Assembly (NCBI RefSeq): GCF_051014445.1
Contig: NC_135143.1
Location: forward strand, 3,100,001 to 3,164,000
From: Colletes latitarsis
Taxonomy: Eukaryota > Arthropoda > Insecta > Hymenoptera > Colletidae
Direction: 5' to 3'
DNA: 64,000 bases
Below are positions 24,620 through 37,634 of the stretch, in pieces. How positions within the stretch are numbered: position 1 is the stretch's first letter; each line of letters starts with the position of its first letter. The notes beneath the pieces were generated by a model. The model was not told where the DNA came from, searched no databases, and saw nothing but the letters and a program-made list of their open reading frames with translations. Position numbers and translations under genes: made by a program.

Positions 24620-25150
24620 GTAGAGAAATAGAGGCGGCTTCCTGCCGTCTCGAAGCAGCTTCGAAAGCAGTGGATTGTTCCGTAAGTGCATTGGGGTGAG
24701 GGGGGGGGGAGATAAAGTTTAATCTTTCGCAACGCAACCGATCAGGGTGCAACTTTTCCACCGTCTAGGAGAAATTGCAACCTTCGAGAATTGCCTCGGA
24801 ACGCAGAGTTCGACCGTGTGCCGTTGCCATGAATTATTCAGAACAGCCGACGAGCGGAGTAAAACCGATTCTCGGCGTTAAACGTTCGACGACGATACTC
24901 TATCTGCTCCAGACGCACGCGCCACTTGTAACTCCGGTATTTTATTCGCCTCTCTCTCGGATCGACACAACGGAACAGATAAAACCCGCCACGTTTCGCG
25001 TATTTCGTTGCAACGTTACATGCTTTCGCGGCGCGTCCAAATTCCGCAGCTTCCCGGCACATTCGTGTCGATTAAACCTAGGTTAACTTCTGCCATGTTT
25101 TTCTCCTGCTAGTCCGATTCTGGTCGTTTGACACCTTCGCGAACCGTAGA
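24620..25150. other. GC-richer patch with G run
   Basis: GGGGTGAGGGGGGGGGGA lies near 24692-24711. Frames 24775-25086 + and 24838-25062 - overlap and have no recognisable domain. Confidence 0.4.
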
Positions 25151-25699
25151 TTTTATTTAGAGGCAACGGTAGGTAGGGTAAGCAGTACTGGATTAAGAGG
25201 ACAGTCTCACGTGTACGTAGCAAAATTTAACGATCTTTATTCATTTTTTTTAACTAAGTGTTACATCTAACGCTATAATTTATTTTTGTAATTTACTTAA
25301 CTATCCTTTGAGAATACAAAATAAATTTTTCAATAATTTTTATTGACTTTTCATGTTTTTATTACGTCCACAATAAACATGTGTTTAAACAATGGCGTAG
25401 GTGATTGCAGCTCTCAAGGTTGACTAAATCAAAACAATCAAAAAGATTTTTATTCGGTAGGTTTCCTGTTATCGACTGTAGCAAAATAATTAATTTATGT
25501 TGAAAATTGGCAAAATGGCGAAAGCTTAAATTAAAAATTGCGAAATTTTGTCATTTTTCCCGCAAACTTTTTAATAAAAGTATATGATGTACTCATTATA
25601 AAAATATAGTTTTGGTATGGGCGAGAGCTATTAGAATGTGGAACAACGTATAAAAATTTCATAGCAATCGAACGTATAGCTTTTGAGATTTTATCGATG
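25151..25699. other. AT-rich; fragment shared with 54.97 kb
   Basis: CAATAAACATGTGTTT through GTAGGTGATTGCAGCTCTCA (25370-25425) resembles 54970-55030. Otherwise nothing is visible. Confidence 0.4.
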
Positions 25700-25870
25700 C
25701 CAGTTAAGGGGCTTTTCTACTTTGTGGGATTTAAACAATCGAATTTTTTTGTTTTGCGTTTTTTTTTAGTATGTAGTCTCGAAAATATATCTACCAAATA
25801 TTAAATTGAAATTCGGAAAACTAACGAAGTTATAATCTGCTGAAATATACCACACGCAGGTATAACAACT
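25700..25870 (-). repeat. Inverted-repeat arm, partner at 23905-24074
   Basis: See the partner arm. Here the match continues to GTTAAGGGGCTTTTCTACTT. Confidence 0.65.
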
Positions 25871-27211
25871 GGACGTGAAACTTTAAAGTTGCTTTTCTCG
25901 AAACTACATTTTGCGGCACTACGTAGGCGATAACATGAAAACTATTCAAAATATCAACATCAAATTTATAAAGTATCTTTAAAACGGGTCTTTCTATAGC
26001 ATGAACTAGGATAATTGCGTTGTATGCAATATTTTTTCTTTTATTAACAAAAAAGCAACCGAATATATGAAAATATTCAGTATTTTTTCGTAAAATAGCT
26101 GCCATTTTGTCATTTTTCGTTTTTTTGAAAAAATCCTTGTTCATGCCAAAATCAAACTTATCAATATTAAGAATATCTTTGGGTTTTGAATTTCGGATAA
26201 CTTGTTCGCAAGATATCACATACATAGTCGGGCTCCGTTCGTAAAAACTGTTGTTCGTTGATCAACAAAAACAGCGTAATCAATAGATATTATGCGTTGC
26301 AAAAATTCGTAAATATAGTTAAATATATAATAAATGTATCCACAAAACCCAGAATTAATCGCTCTTTAACAGCCCGCAAAAAAAATCATAAAGGAACATG
26401 TATTTTTCTTGCGTACAAAGTAGAATTGCCCCTTAAGAAAGTAACATTTTATCATATTAATTATTATTATATAATAATATATATATATTATAATTAATAC
26501 TCTATATAGAATTCCTTCCAGAATGTTGGCACCCAGATGGCAGAAACGCTAGAATTTCGACTTTTAAAAAGAGCAGATGTCTCTTGACCCTGTTCTCCAA
26601 ATGTTCTACAATCCATAATACTTGACAATTATTTCTCAAAATTTAACAGTACATTCTTAAATATATATATTTTTAAAAAATGAAGTAAAAAAAATTGATT
26701 GTTTTGAGAAAACAACTATTTAAGAAAACGTGCTAGCTAGTAATTACGCTAACATCCTGTATTTAAATTCATTTTCAATTAAATAAACAATTTATGGTCT
26801 AGTTTTATCGTACTTTGGATATGTAGCATCAAAGTAAATTTCAAAATAAACATAGGAGATAACAAATATTATAGTAGGTGATATCGTCATTAGGTAGAGG
26901 ATGAAATGCCCTTTAAAATGAGCGTTCGAACAAGTCTATAGCTTTATTAGTTCCGGAGATATAGCGATTTTAGTTTCAAGTCGATCGGATGGCTAGTTTC
27001 GGAGATAGGGTTTGTTTACGTTTCGTTGTTGCGCTGGCGAGTTCATTGATTTCGCGCGCGTGAAAATAGTAAACAGAGCGTAGTAAATTCTTGGAAATAC
27101 TACGCCAAACTGGGTCACGACAGTCACGTACGCGGGCTAGGTCAGCACCAGCACGTAAGACAAAGAGGTCCGACTCCGCTAGACGAAGACAGAGATAGTC
27201 GAATTAGAAAA
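25871..27211. other. AT-rich, then a short CpG-rich piece
   Basis: Frame 25830-26225 (-, 131 codons) is AT-driven with no recognisable domain. An AT dinucleotide tract lies at 26465-26490. 26990-27180 is CpG-rich and leads into the tandem duplication. Confidence 0.4.
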
Positions 27212-27605
27212 ATTACCGTTTACATAAAGTACGATATCTCCGAAACGGAAAGTCGGATCGACAAAAACCAAAAACCATTTCAAAGAGGAAGGTTTACTGC
27301 TGCCAACCATGTCTCATTTATAAATAAAACACTAGTAGTTTCGAAAGTGCACGCGTCTAAACTTTTAATATTTTTAATACGCGTTAATTGCCTTTTCTGA
27401 GACGGGAAGCAAGAGACACCGAAATTTTAAAGATTACCTTTTACATAAATTACGATATCTTGAGAACGGAAAGTCGGATCGACAAAAATCAAAAACCATT
27501 TTAAAGGGGAAGATTTACCGCTTCCAACGATGCCTCATTTATAAATAAAACACTAGTAGTTTCGAAAGTGCATGCGTCTAAACTTTTAGTATTTTTAATT
27601 TGCGT
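27212..27605 (+). repeat. Tandem duplication, period about 221 bp, two units
   Basis: Unit 1 begins at ATTACCGTTTACATAAAG (27212) and unit 2 at ATTACCTTTTACATAAAT (27433). Shared blocks are GGAAAGTCGGATCGACAAAA, TCATTTATAAATAAAACACT and TAGTTTCGAAAGTGCA. By eye about 88% identical. No coding content. Confidence 0.85.
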
Positions 27606-28139
27606 TGTTAGACTGTTCTAAGACTGTGGATTCTCTCCTTTCGTCTTTGCTATACATATATTTCCTATTTACATCGGAAGCTAACCAGAATTTGGTACCA
27701 AATTTTCTCCAGTTTTTTATAAAAAAATATAAATCATTCAACCGGTCAGATGACCGATCGTGGTAGGCAAGACAGGCTACATATTTTTCCCAGAAAATAA
27801 ACAATAAGAATGGAAGTGAATATTGTGAAATTCATTGCACGTATACTATAAGAAAATTCTATAGAAATTTTAAATTCTAAATAAATTTTAAACGAAAATT
27901 TAAAAACGGTCATTTGACCGGTCGCGGTAGGTTTAGTATTAAACAGATGAGGGCACTTGTAGATATGGAAAACTGAGGTGGCATTCAACACGATAAACAA
28001 AAAAGAACTCGAGGATTGAATCGAGGAAAATAATAAAAGAAAGTAAGAAACAATCGTTGAAAATCTCACTCGAAAACAATCTAAAATAAACTGAAATCTA
28101 TACAAGGAAATTTCTACAAGAGTAACAATAATTTTTTAC

Positions 28140-28900
28140 GAGGATCAGACCTGTTCTATCCGGCTCGCGATCCGGCGTTGAAAAGTCGCGGATGCTCACG
28201 AGTTAAAGTTCATTTTCGCAGTTGAATTCCGTGGAGATCGCTGGCGCGATCGTCGATTCTTCCATCGCGTCAACGTTCGTCGCGCGAAAGTTTTCTTGAC
28301 ACGCAAGTCAGCCCGGTACAAATACTCGTGTGTGCAACAGAAAAACATGAATAAATGCATTAGCCGTAAATAGGCGGCATGCAGTTTCCCAACGGCGTGC
28401 ATTTACGCGCTGCATATTTCCCAGCGACGGTTTTCATTGCTGCCGGTTGCTCGCGATCTAATATTCTTCGAGCGATTCTTTCGTGCGGATGAGCGTTGCA
28501 TGCCCGTCGAGATTAACCGGTGATTTAATTTCTTTATTCGCTCGCGACGCGACTTCCCGCCGTCGCGTTGCCCCGCGTCGTCTTCGACAATAAACACGCT
28601 CGTGCCCTGATAGCCCTATTACCAGGGCTGGTTGAGAAGCGACGAGACGTTTTGCTGGTTACCGGCGATCGATTATAGTGCGAATAGGTGCAATTGATGC
28701 CGCGTTATCGCGCGAATCTCGATAAATTGCTCCTTATATCTCGCCGCGAGAAAATTGCTTTCACGATGCTTGGCTTTATTTGTTGCTAATCCAACGCAAT
28801 ATTTCGACGCCCGCGACCTCTCGTCCCCTTCTGCGACGAAAAAATTGCATCCAAATGAAAAATACCGATCGATTTGACGTGGTTTGACAAGGTTTAGAGA
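28140..28900. other. GC-rich, CpG-rich patch
   Basis: Frequent CGCG words. Frames 28196-28402, 28403-28597 and 28673-28954 (all -) have no domain. No gene is called. Confidence 0.4.
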
Positions 28901-29519
28901 AAAGAAAAATATGAAAATTTGGTGATAATAATATTTACAATATTCAGAATTCAATTGTTTACATATCGAAAAATAAAGAGGGGAGGGGGGTTAATGGCAA
29001 ATGTGTTTCAATGTTCGTTGAAAAATTGTACTGATAATATTTAGTCAGATTATGGAAAGTGAAAAAATCAATTATTTTTTACCAACAGTATTCTGAATAG
29101 CTGAGAATAAGCATTGCATGCATGTATTTTTAATGAAAATTTGTATCCATTGGTGGAAGTCCCCTCCCTTGCAAAGGTCAGTACTACCTGAGGAGGACAC
29201 TCGTTTATTGCACTCCTTGAACGTCTCGTTTTTTTCCCGAGCTCAGTTAGCAGAAAACCGTCAAGTTAAAAATAGCATTTTCGTTTTGTAAAACTACATT
29301 AATTAAATACATACTTAGGTCGAAACTTTGTTGTATTATTTAGCAAATAAATATTTAACAAGTATCCACGAATAAAAAAAACCATCGTTTCTTTTTTCTA
29401 ATTTCTCAGTGTTCATAAATTTTATACAATGAAGATTTATTATAATTATTAGTATTAAATTGCAAGTGGAAACTTTGTTCAAGAGGTTGCTCTCTGACAG
29501 ACGACGAGGAACTCGTACT

Positions 29520-29790
29520 TCATAGCGGTTCAAGTGCTTGAGAATTTATCAGGTAGTTATGAAACGTTGTTCGCGGCATATTTAGGGTATCTGTTATGTC
29601 TCGAATAGAATATCGTGGGTCTTCGTTGACCAAGGTTTTGATGAAATTCATACCCATGGTATCCATAGAACGTTGCGTTCTAAACCAATTGAGAACAGTC
29701 TGGACTACTACAGTATGACATATACTATTTTCTATGATATTCTCAATACTGTTGCCTTCCCTAAAGCAATGCAACATCACATGTCGTTAA
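29520..29790 (-). pseudogene. mariner transposase N-terminal fragment (decayed)
   Basis: The minus-strand frame (86 codons from 29780) aligns with the N-terminal DNA-binding part of mariner transposases. HCFREGNSIENI matches the first helix-turn-helix entry, VVQTVLNWFR the Q-x-W-F turn, and KTLVNEDPRYSIRDITDTLN the second helix-turn-helix. The linker that normally carries the GRP(R/S) AT-hook-like motif between the two domains is missing, and a stop follows soon after the second HTH. No catalytic DD34D domain remains, and no TIR pair is evident nearby. The family call rests on motif order and is recalled, not searched. Confidence 0.6.
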
Positions 29791-30587
29791 TGCTTTTTTA
29801 GATTTTTCATTCTGTAGGACGCACACGAGAGACAATTTGCTAAGAACGAAACGTATTCTTGAGAAACTAGAAGACTAAAGACCATAACATTAACGTTGAA
29901 CAGATAAGGTTGCATATTTACGTAAACATTCCCTGAAGATTACGAAAAGAACTTCCTTGAACAATCTAATACATAGAATTGTCAAAAATTGAACGTGAAG
30001 AATATTTTAACCCTAATGTAGAAAATAAAGTGTCGAAATTAGAGATTAAAAATATAATAATGAAGATTTTTAAAAAACAGAGCCTGATTGTATACATTTG
30101 GAAATAGTAAAAGTGTGAGAATTGTGCCCTGAAAATTTCGAATTAATTTTTAATAAATACTAAACTCAAACTAAAGCAACAAAAAACATTTGTGCGTATA
30201 CGAAAGTCTAGAACATGATTAGAAACACATTTTCCAATATTTCGAGGGCTACCAAAATAAGTAGTCGAAACGTAGAAATGCAAAACTTATATTTTACTAT
30301 TTATTATTTATATTATTTGTCGTTTAATATAGTTTTAATCCTCATTATCAACTTTATATGACCATATAAGGTAAAATCAGGGGTTTAAAATTACAGTTAG
30401 AAGTTTTGTTTGAAAGATAAAGTGTTCCAATAATTTACGTGAAAAGATAAGTGGAAAATGTAGAATAAAATTTTTTTTATATAATGTTTCGTTTCAGAGA
30501 TAATTAATTTTAAAAATTTATTGGATGTCACATCTACTGCACGCGTACACCATTAAATTTTTAATACGCGTTATAAGTTTTGTTTAT

Positions 30588-31310
30588 CCAAATACTCTCG
30601 TCCATAAGTAATCAGACACTTAATAAATGTGGAATAAAAATGAATTAACACTAAAGTAAAATGAAACTAACATTTATCTATTTATTATATTATAAAAAAA
30701 AACTGTAACTTTGTTGCGTGTCATGGATTTCACCAAAATGTTACCAAACAATTAAAAATTTCCTTTTTAAGAGTGCATCAGCCTTTTTTGAAAACGAATT
30801 GCATTTTAATGTTTTTTCTTTAATATCATTCCAACCTTTCTGTAACATTTTCCACAAGACCTTTTAAAAAATGCTAATTTCTCTATATTTCTCTGCCTGA
30901 TGACGTCTTCGCACGATCCTAAATAAAGACGGGTCTCATCTTCTTTAAAGGCTTTTGTTTTTAAAATGTGATTTCTCATATAACTTTATTCGTTACATAA
31001 TTCCATCGATTTTTTCCGAGCGTTATACGAAATTTACAGCAAAGTAATAACTTAAAATAACTAAACGTAATAAAGTAAGACAATAAGGTTGCTTTAGAAA
31101 ATTGAGTTTGTACTTTAATATACATTTTCCGAGACGGACGAACAAAATGAAATTTTACATAAAATGAACAACTCTCTTCCATTGTCACGCAATGAGCTAA
31201 ACTACTGTAACTTCTTGATAACGTCTTGTACAAAGAATATAATTCAAAATAATGTAAACAGAAAGTAAAATTGCTTGAAATAAAAAACAACATGTCCGGT
31301 GATTTATGGA
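30588..31310 (-). mobile_element. Tc1-like transposon relic (tentative)
   Basis: The left edge CCAAATACTCTCGTCCATAA reads, reversed, TTATGGACGAGAGTATTTGG, a typical Tc1-type end. TGATTTATGGACCAGA at 31291-31306 may be the degenerate partner. On the minus strand near 30854-30765, WKMLQKGWNDIKEKTLK resembles the Tc1 C-terminal pattern L-x-x-x-W-x-x-I-x-x-x-x-L that precedes the SMPRR motif; here SMPRR is changed and stops interrupt. The identification is weak but the pieces are in consistent order. Confidence 0.4.
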
Positions 31311-31379
31311 CCAGAAATTAAAAATAATTTATTTCTTATATTTTTCGTAAGAGGTATCTTATTTTTCTCCGGGTCCATA

Positions 31380-32180
31380 AACCTGCAAAATTCAATCGAA
31401 ATCGTTCGAGGAAACGTTTCTGAGTGATATTTGGTGGGCTTCGAACCGATGGCTCGGAGAAGCTTCTCGGCTCCATGATCCGAATCCTTGATTCAACTAC
31501 GGCGATTTAGCGAGTCGTGTTTGATGAACACCGCCTTCGCTGATAACGATAACAAACGAGGAACAGTGAACGTAACGAACGGAGATGAATCAAACGATCG
31601 TTTTCCTCGCGAGTTGGCCCCTCTGTCGCCGATTATCTGCCATAAACTCGAATCGATTCCGGTTGCACGTTCGATTTCGCGCGTGATGGCCGTCTATGCT
31701 GGCTCCGAGCACACGCCGCCTCTTGAAAAATTCAACGCCGGCCGCGTACGCGCGTATTTCGAGCGGAAATTCGAACGGCGTGCTGCCGCGAAGCCCGCGA
31801 TCGAGTTGACGTATCGATCCGTGTAATGCAATTCCGTCTTGTTCAGCGAACAAAAACAAGCAGACACGCGGCTGCGGAAGAACGTGCGCCCGGCTATGGT
31901 AAAAATCGCCGGAACGATCCGTTGGCGGGTAATTGCTTCCCGAAGCACGAAAGAAAACAGAGGGGCCCCCGCTGATCAATAGGCAATTGTCAGGTGATTT
32001 GCAAAACGCGTCTAGGATAACCTGTTCACACGACGGACGCGAGAAATTCCCATAATCGGCGAGGTCGACGCTGAATATGTATATTTCGCTGTTGGCGATT
32101 TTACCGTGAACGTGACGCGGACGTTCTGCAGCAGTTCGTCGAAGGATGTGTGCCTGTTGTGTTGGGTGTGTCTGAAACTT
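31380..32180. other. GC-rich, CpG-rich patch
   Basis: Frames 31488-31826 (+), 31590-31979 (-) and 31694-31948 (-) overlap. None shows a domain. It behaves like the other GC patches. Confidence 0.4.
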
Positions 32181-32439
32181 TTAAAAAGTTTTACTCAACA
32201 TAGTAAGATATTACCGTGGCGAGTTGGGTGGCTGTTCAATGGTTCCGATACACGATCATTTCCAATACAATTATTATTCTAATGTAGTCGTGTACCTGTT
32301 GACGTGTACGTCGTGTTGTTGTTACTATTACGATGCTATTGATAATTTATAAACGAATAAGTTCGAATATTGTCATTGTCGAAACAAGTATAATTTTTCT
32401 TGATCTGATGGAAAACATATCGCTTATTTGCTGCAATAG

Positions 32440-32775
32440 TGACGCATGTGGAGCTGCTTCGCTGCGGGTAGGAGTTCGGGAAAAATCGTAGGACGGTAGA
32501 AAAGGAAAGGAGAGGGGAGCGTGCGTTTCGTTCGGGCCTGCTAGTAAGGTTTTTTAGCAGGCCCTGCTTTAGACGACTGTATATTGGGAAGTCGGTCGAG
32601 TGCTTGTGAGAGCGCGACCCCTCTGGTGGCGAGCATGGGAGGTGGCGCCACAACGCACATACAAACTTTTGTAGCGATTTGCTGCTGTAGGAAAATGTGT
32701 GAGCGAAATAGCAAGAGAAAAAGAAAGGAAAGAGTGTGTTTCGTCCTGGGTCTGTTAGTGGGACTCATCGGTAAA
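32440..32775 (+). repeat. Repeat F4, copy 1
   Basis: Matches 43610-43780 (GAGGGCCTGCTAG-like block, GCAGGCCCTGCYTTAGAC, ATATTGGGAAGTCSGTCGAG) and continues with GTCGAGTGCTTGTGAGAGCG and CCCCTCTGGTGGCGAGCATG, which matches the piece inside the 43.8-kb F1 element. After 32660 a second, diverged version of the start of the unit seems to follow (GCGATTTGCTGCTGTAGG, GGACTCATCGGTAA). GC-rich. The class is unknown. Confidence 0.7.
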
Positions 32776-32989
32776 ACGTCCTATGGACGCTGATACTCGT
32801 TGCGATACAAGTTTCGATACAAGCAAAGGGTTTTCTTTAGCTGTCGGCAGATCATGTAGGCACTAGTGATGAATCTAAGCAAATAACTCATTCGAAGTTG
32901 AATCGCCTCTCTAAGAACTGAGAGTTAACTGTAGAGTTAAATCCATTGCTAAAACGAAAATGTATCATTTCGAATTCATCGAAATTTAT

Positions 32990-33065
32990 AATAGGTGGTC
33001 GGTCGAGTACTTGTGGGAAAGCATAGCCCTCTGCTAACGAGTGTGGGAAGTGTGGCCATAACCTT
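32990..33065 (+). repeat. Repeat F4 fragment
   Basis: GGTCGGTCGAGTACTTGTGG then TAGCCCTCTGCTAACGAGTG corresponds to the second half of F4. Confidence 0.6.
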
Positions 33066-33474
33066 GTATCGCGTTCAGAATTATGCAATAACATAACACG
33101 AATACGCAGATCCTGTGCACTCAAAATCTCATCCCAGTTTTGTTAGTTAAATTTCAAATATAAAACATATCTCATTCGAAGACATAATACAATGTAAAGT
33201 AATACTGCAATTTAGTAACTGTTATTAATTTTGATTATTTGACAGCAGCTTCCTTCTTATCACAGAAACAAAAAATCAATTGGAGTAATACTGAAATGTA
33301 CTTTTTGTTGTTTTATTATGAAAGCGTCAAATGGAAGAATTTTTGTTTATTCAAAACGCTTACATAAATCTATTGAAACCTGACACAAACATACTTGAAG
33401 TCAACAGAAACAACTCATACTTAACTGAATCTGTATGGTAAGTGTAGTCGAGATAGTAAATGTAGAGATACTCG

Positions 33475-33558
33475 ATGGTTGATCAAGGAGTATATATATT
33501 GTGAGAAAGGCACAAGTAGAGCGTAGCCCTCTGTTGGCGAGTGTGAGCGGCGAGTTAA
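33475..33558 (+). repeat. Repeat F4 fragment, most diverged
   Basis: GCACAAGTAGAGCGTAGCCC then TCTGTTGGCGAGTGTGAG corresponds to the end of F4. The upstream part is barely recognisable (CTCGATGGTTGATC). Confidence 0.5.
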
Positions 33559-34140
33559 TTTTTGACAAAATTAAGTTTAAAGATGCATCTAGCACGAGTG
33601 TACTTGACTACCTCCGGGTTTTATATTTGCATTAATAAACGATGTTAATATCATAGTAACTACTGATAAAGGTTTAGGTATTGAAAAAGTTCTAAAAATA
33701 ATTGTTGATGACTGTTACATAAAAGTTTCGACTGAAACAATTATGAAAAATGGAAATGACGTGGAAACGCTTTCAATCAATATCGGTTTTGTTTATGGTT
33801 TTATAAAATCAATATTATAAGGAGGTGTGCCACACTTACGATTCATCTCGTAAACTAACATTCGTTTGCGTTTCGTTTGTAAATTCATTGATAATTTCAG
33901 GTCTACTAACAAATTTTTTACACTGATGTATGGTTAAACGAAATTATGGACAACATTTAAAAATTTTTAAATCAATGAATTTAAAAATGTTATAATTTAA
34001 TTATTTATAATTATAATATAATTATAAGTGACTTTGGAATTACGACCACGAAGAAGATTATTGAAATTCCAAAATTATATTTTTTTAGTTATGCCACTGC
34101 AGCAAATCTGCGATATGTATACATGGGTTTTTAAAAGTTA
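33559..34140. other. AT-rich, nothing recognised
   Basis: Only short AT words such as a TTATAATTATAATATAATTA tract near 34000. Confidence 0.45.
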
Positions 34141-34850
34141 ATTATTCTATCCTAGTAATGGTACAACCGGCAAAAAAAAAAATCAATAATGAAGGATAAA
34201 ATTTATGAGTACAATGGTTCGTTTTCGAGATAACTAAATTAAAAAATTAATCGTATAAGCGTGTGATTGAGTACAATTTGTTTGGTGCGTGTCTGTCTAC
34301 TACTGACTGTTTCTACTTAAGTTGAAAGTTATACTCCACCGCACCCGATGAATTTTCAGAGTCGATTTTCTCGAAAACAAAACCTCGTATGAAAAAATTT
34401 TGTCTTACATTTTCGACTTAGTTTTTCACGTTCTATACGATTATATCGTGATTACTAAGAAATCTAGCATAAAATACTGTCTTATTTCCAACGTTTATAG
34501 GAAGGAGATTATACTATAACCAATCAGACCTGCTAGCCAACTTCTTATAGCTGCATAGTATGTCCATATCCGTGTTATGGTATCTAAATAATCTAAATTA
34601 TATTCCCATTTATCACTTTTTTGTACTTGACGTTAGAAACTCCCTTCTTGCCCGCAAGTAGTATATGTTTTACATTGAAGATTATTACTAGTTACGTTAA
34701 TTGCTTTTCTTGCGTTATGATATTACGTATAATCTGTCCTCTACTATCTTTCCTTTATTTATTTTACGTTGTACCTTTTTTATTTTGTATTATATATTTT
34801 GTACAAAAGTGTTCTTTAGGTTTTATATATTCTGCAAATTTATATATTTC
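34141..34850 (+). repeat. Repeat F5: diverged foldback plus flank
   Basis: 34155-34290 and 34355-34540 are decayed inverted arms homologous to the hairpin at 49922-50280. 34540-34830 matches the reverse complement of 49615-49920 (TTAGAAACTC-CTT, GCAAGTAGTA, TTTATTTTACGTTGTACCTT, TTATTTTGTATTATATATTT). The open frames here (34621-34872, 34701-34979) are AT-driven. Confidence 0.6.
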
Positions 34851-35539
34851 AAGGAATTCAAAATTTGGCTAAAACGTCGGGTAATTTATATTTTTGGCCG
34901 AAATGGAATTCAAAATCGAATTGTTCTTACATACCAAAGATCTCGATCTTTAATCAAATCACTATTTTCGTATTATTAAGAATTATGTCATATTCGTATT
35001 TGAGACGAAATCCATTTGTTTTTTACTGTTTATTATGTACAAAAAATGTATTAGTTAATGTCCAAAAATATACAAATAAACAAAAAGAACGTAACATGTT
35101 TCTTCTCATCATGTTTTGGAAATCGAAATTCTAGTTCGCTGTATGCATATTATTACGTATATAAGTTTTACGTTTTGTATGGACTGAAACGTTTACTTTT
35201 AGTTCACTTTTTGATTTCTTTTGAATTTATACAATTATTTTTTTAATCCACAAAGAACGTGTTTTCATTTTTTTTTTTTCTTGTAACAATATCATTTTTG
35301 TGGAGATTCATATCTTGAATAGCTCTAAAGTATTTGAATCATCGTTATCAATTCGAGTATTTAATGTTATATAGTAAAATGGATCAAGAAAAGATCTACT
35401 TCCGACTTTCATCTAAAAGATTTACTTTCAATTTGCATATTCTTTAGTAGCTCTCTTATCGTTCGAAATCACATTCTTTGCGGTATGAAGATTTCACTTT
35501 TAAGTCAATAATCTTGCCTACATAATGTCCAATTATACA
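34851..35539. other. AT-rich, nothing recognised
   Basis: T run at 35266-35280. Frames 34865-35134 and 35058-35246 have no domain. Confidence 0.45.
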
Positions 35540-35547
35540 AGCTAAGC

Positions 35548-35629
35548 CAGGCATGTCCACGAGTGGAGCTTCCTATCCTAACCGGATAAAAGTGAGGAAA
35601 GATCTCGGGGCCAAGCTTGGACATGTCTG
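35548..35629. mobile_element. 82-bp hAT-type MITE with perfect 8-bp TSD
   Basis: Ends CAGGCATGTCCA and TGGACATGTCTG are inverted at 11 of 12 positions. The flanks are identical: AGCTAAGC at 35540-35547 and 35630-35637. An 8-bp duplication with CAG-starting ends is the signature of hAT transposition. It is unusually small and carries no coding sequence. The intact duplication implies a fairly recent insertion or an unmutated old one. Confidence 0.85.
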
Positions 35630-35637
35630 AGCTAAGC

Positions 35638-36640
35638 CCTGCAACGATGAAAATCCTCTTTCCTTTCATGCCCCATCGCCAGAAACAATAAGTCTGGAAA
35701 TTTCTTCAATTTCTTGCGCGTCTGCAGTTAATTTCTTTTCCCCCATAACCTTTTTTTTATCGTCTTATCATAAAAACTGCGACGAAACTTGGGAAATTCA
35801 TAAGGCCACAAAATTTGTCGATTCCCATCGAAACTAATACCTGCTACATCTGTTGCGAATATAAGTCGCCTATTTACTTTGTATCCATGATTACCAATTA
35901 AAAGACACAAATTAACTATATTTTTGTTTATTTAACGACTTTATTCAACAAATAAAAATATAAGCAGAATGTACGTGGAAAAAGAACGTTGGAGCAGGGT
36001 AAATATATCCAATGAAAATATCGACTTCATTTTTTTTTTTTTAATTAAGAGGTTCAGCTGAGTCAATATTTTCATGCACCACAAATACTTTAGTGAACTA
36101 GTTTTTAGTGCATGTTTGCAAACTGAAATGAAATAACTTGGAGTATGTATGCTTAAGTTTATAAAATCGATTATAACTCTCACCCCTTTGACCATTTTGC
36201 TTATTGATAAAGCCATTCATCCAAGAGTGACCTTTGTCGCTGAAGATGTTTTCATTTTGATAAAATTTAACCTACTTATTTTTAATAGAGTCTAAAATCT
36301 CGTTAAATACGCATATTTTAAGTTCCAAATTATGTCGTGTTTAGTCTTATTTTAATTAGCAAACTCTCGCAAATATATTAGAGAGGTTCCATAAACAAAA
36401 AATGAAAAATAAATAACTTTCATATTGCATTATTCTTGATTCGCTGTACTTTTTTATGTTCGGCAAACTACAAAGCCGAACTCCATAGCTCGGCTTGTGT
36501 CTTTCTGGGAACGGTAAATTAACCACGCTTTTTCTAATTGCGTGTTTCTCGCAGCTATCCAAGATTCGCTATATTTATTATCTACCAGAAGTCGCTCGAT
36601 ATTAATTTACCATACGCGGCGGCGTTCTTTTTTTAGACCT
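35638..36640. other. AT-rich, nothing recognised
   Basis: Frames 35728-35910, 35941-36216 and 36356-36562 (all -) have no domain. T run at 36030. Confidence 0.45.
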
Positions 36641-37480
36641 TTGCTCAGACGAAATTTAAATATCCTTCCCAGATTCAAATAGACATTATTAACCGATTTG
36701 ATATCCTTCTCCGATGGACACCGGTATCCGGTCGATTATTCGTTTTTCCTTCCCGGGGTTCTCGACCCCGGCTACAGAGTCATTTTTTTCCTCCCCCTTC
36801 GCGTCGAAGTTCTGATCAATCGCGCGTTCAGAAATTCCAGCCAGCCCCGTCGGGTCCCTTCAGAGGGAATACCAGGCAAAGTAGAGTCTCCCTTCGCGAG
36901 CTTTAATTTCGTCGCCGAGAATCGACGAGGCCTCGCGGCCCGATGGGTGAGAAGGGCGTTCCGACGGGGCGGAAAAGGGAGACGGAGAAGCGGCAAAGCC
37001 GAAGCCAGAAGAGACGAGCGAGAGAACGCTCGCTCGACAGGGAATATCGCACCGGGGTTGGATGGTAATTAGCATTTTCCAATTAAGGCGCCAAAGGCGG
37101 GAGGATACCCGGCCGCGCGCGCGAGCTGCTCCAAGAGACAGAGAATCGTTCCGTGCGAATTATCCTCGGCGTCGACATCAAGAAATCGTGTTACGTCCGT
37201 AATTCCCGACTTTCGCGAGTCCCGGGGCCTTTGCGTCGCCTCGAGAATTCCGTGGAAACGCGATACACGCGCGCGTGCCAACCTCCCTTGAAACTCGCAT
37301 TTCAACCCTCGACGTCGTCAGGGTTGCAATTGAGGTCTGACGCAAGTTTTCGTGCCTCGAAATTCCGCGTTCTGCCGGGTCTCGTTAATTCCACGCGGTT
37401 GTTCTACGGTTTCAAGGGTAACGAGAGTATTGTTTTCGTATTTTAGAACGGGATCGGGGAATCGTTTCCTGGATCGAAAA
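36640..37480. other. GC-rich, CpG-rich patch with composite AATTA motif
   Basis: Overlapping frames on both strands (36698-37072 +, 36772-36996 -, 36860-37075 -, 37069-37305 -, 37153-37446 +) are Arg/Ser/Pro-rich and look like GC artefacts. The patch contains the composite motif at 37064-37090. Enhancer or untranslated exon are both possible. Confidence 0.4.
37064..37090 (+). promoter_or_regulatory. Composite AATTA motif, site 1
   Basis: GGTAATTAGCATTTTCCAAT followed by TAAGGCG. Two AATTA/AATTAA cores are 14 bp apart around an ATTTTCC centre. The same arrangement recurs at 44407, 44707 and 47326. TAATTA and CAATTA are typical homeodomain cores; the factor is unknown. Confidence 0.45.
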
Positions 37481-37634
37481 CTCCGCGGGGAGAAAGGGGC
37501 GAACGTTAGTTTTAGCGAATTTTAAGTTAAATTTTTTGTTTTACTATTTGCTATGTCGCATATTAAACAATTCTTTTAGCCTTACAGCTATTGTTCAAGC
37601 ACGCTTTGCGAACGACCGATGCGTCAGAGTCGTC

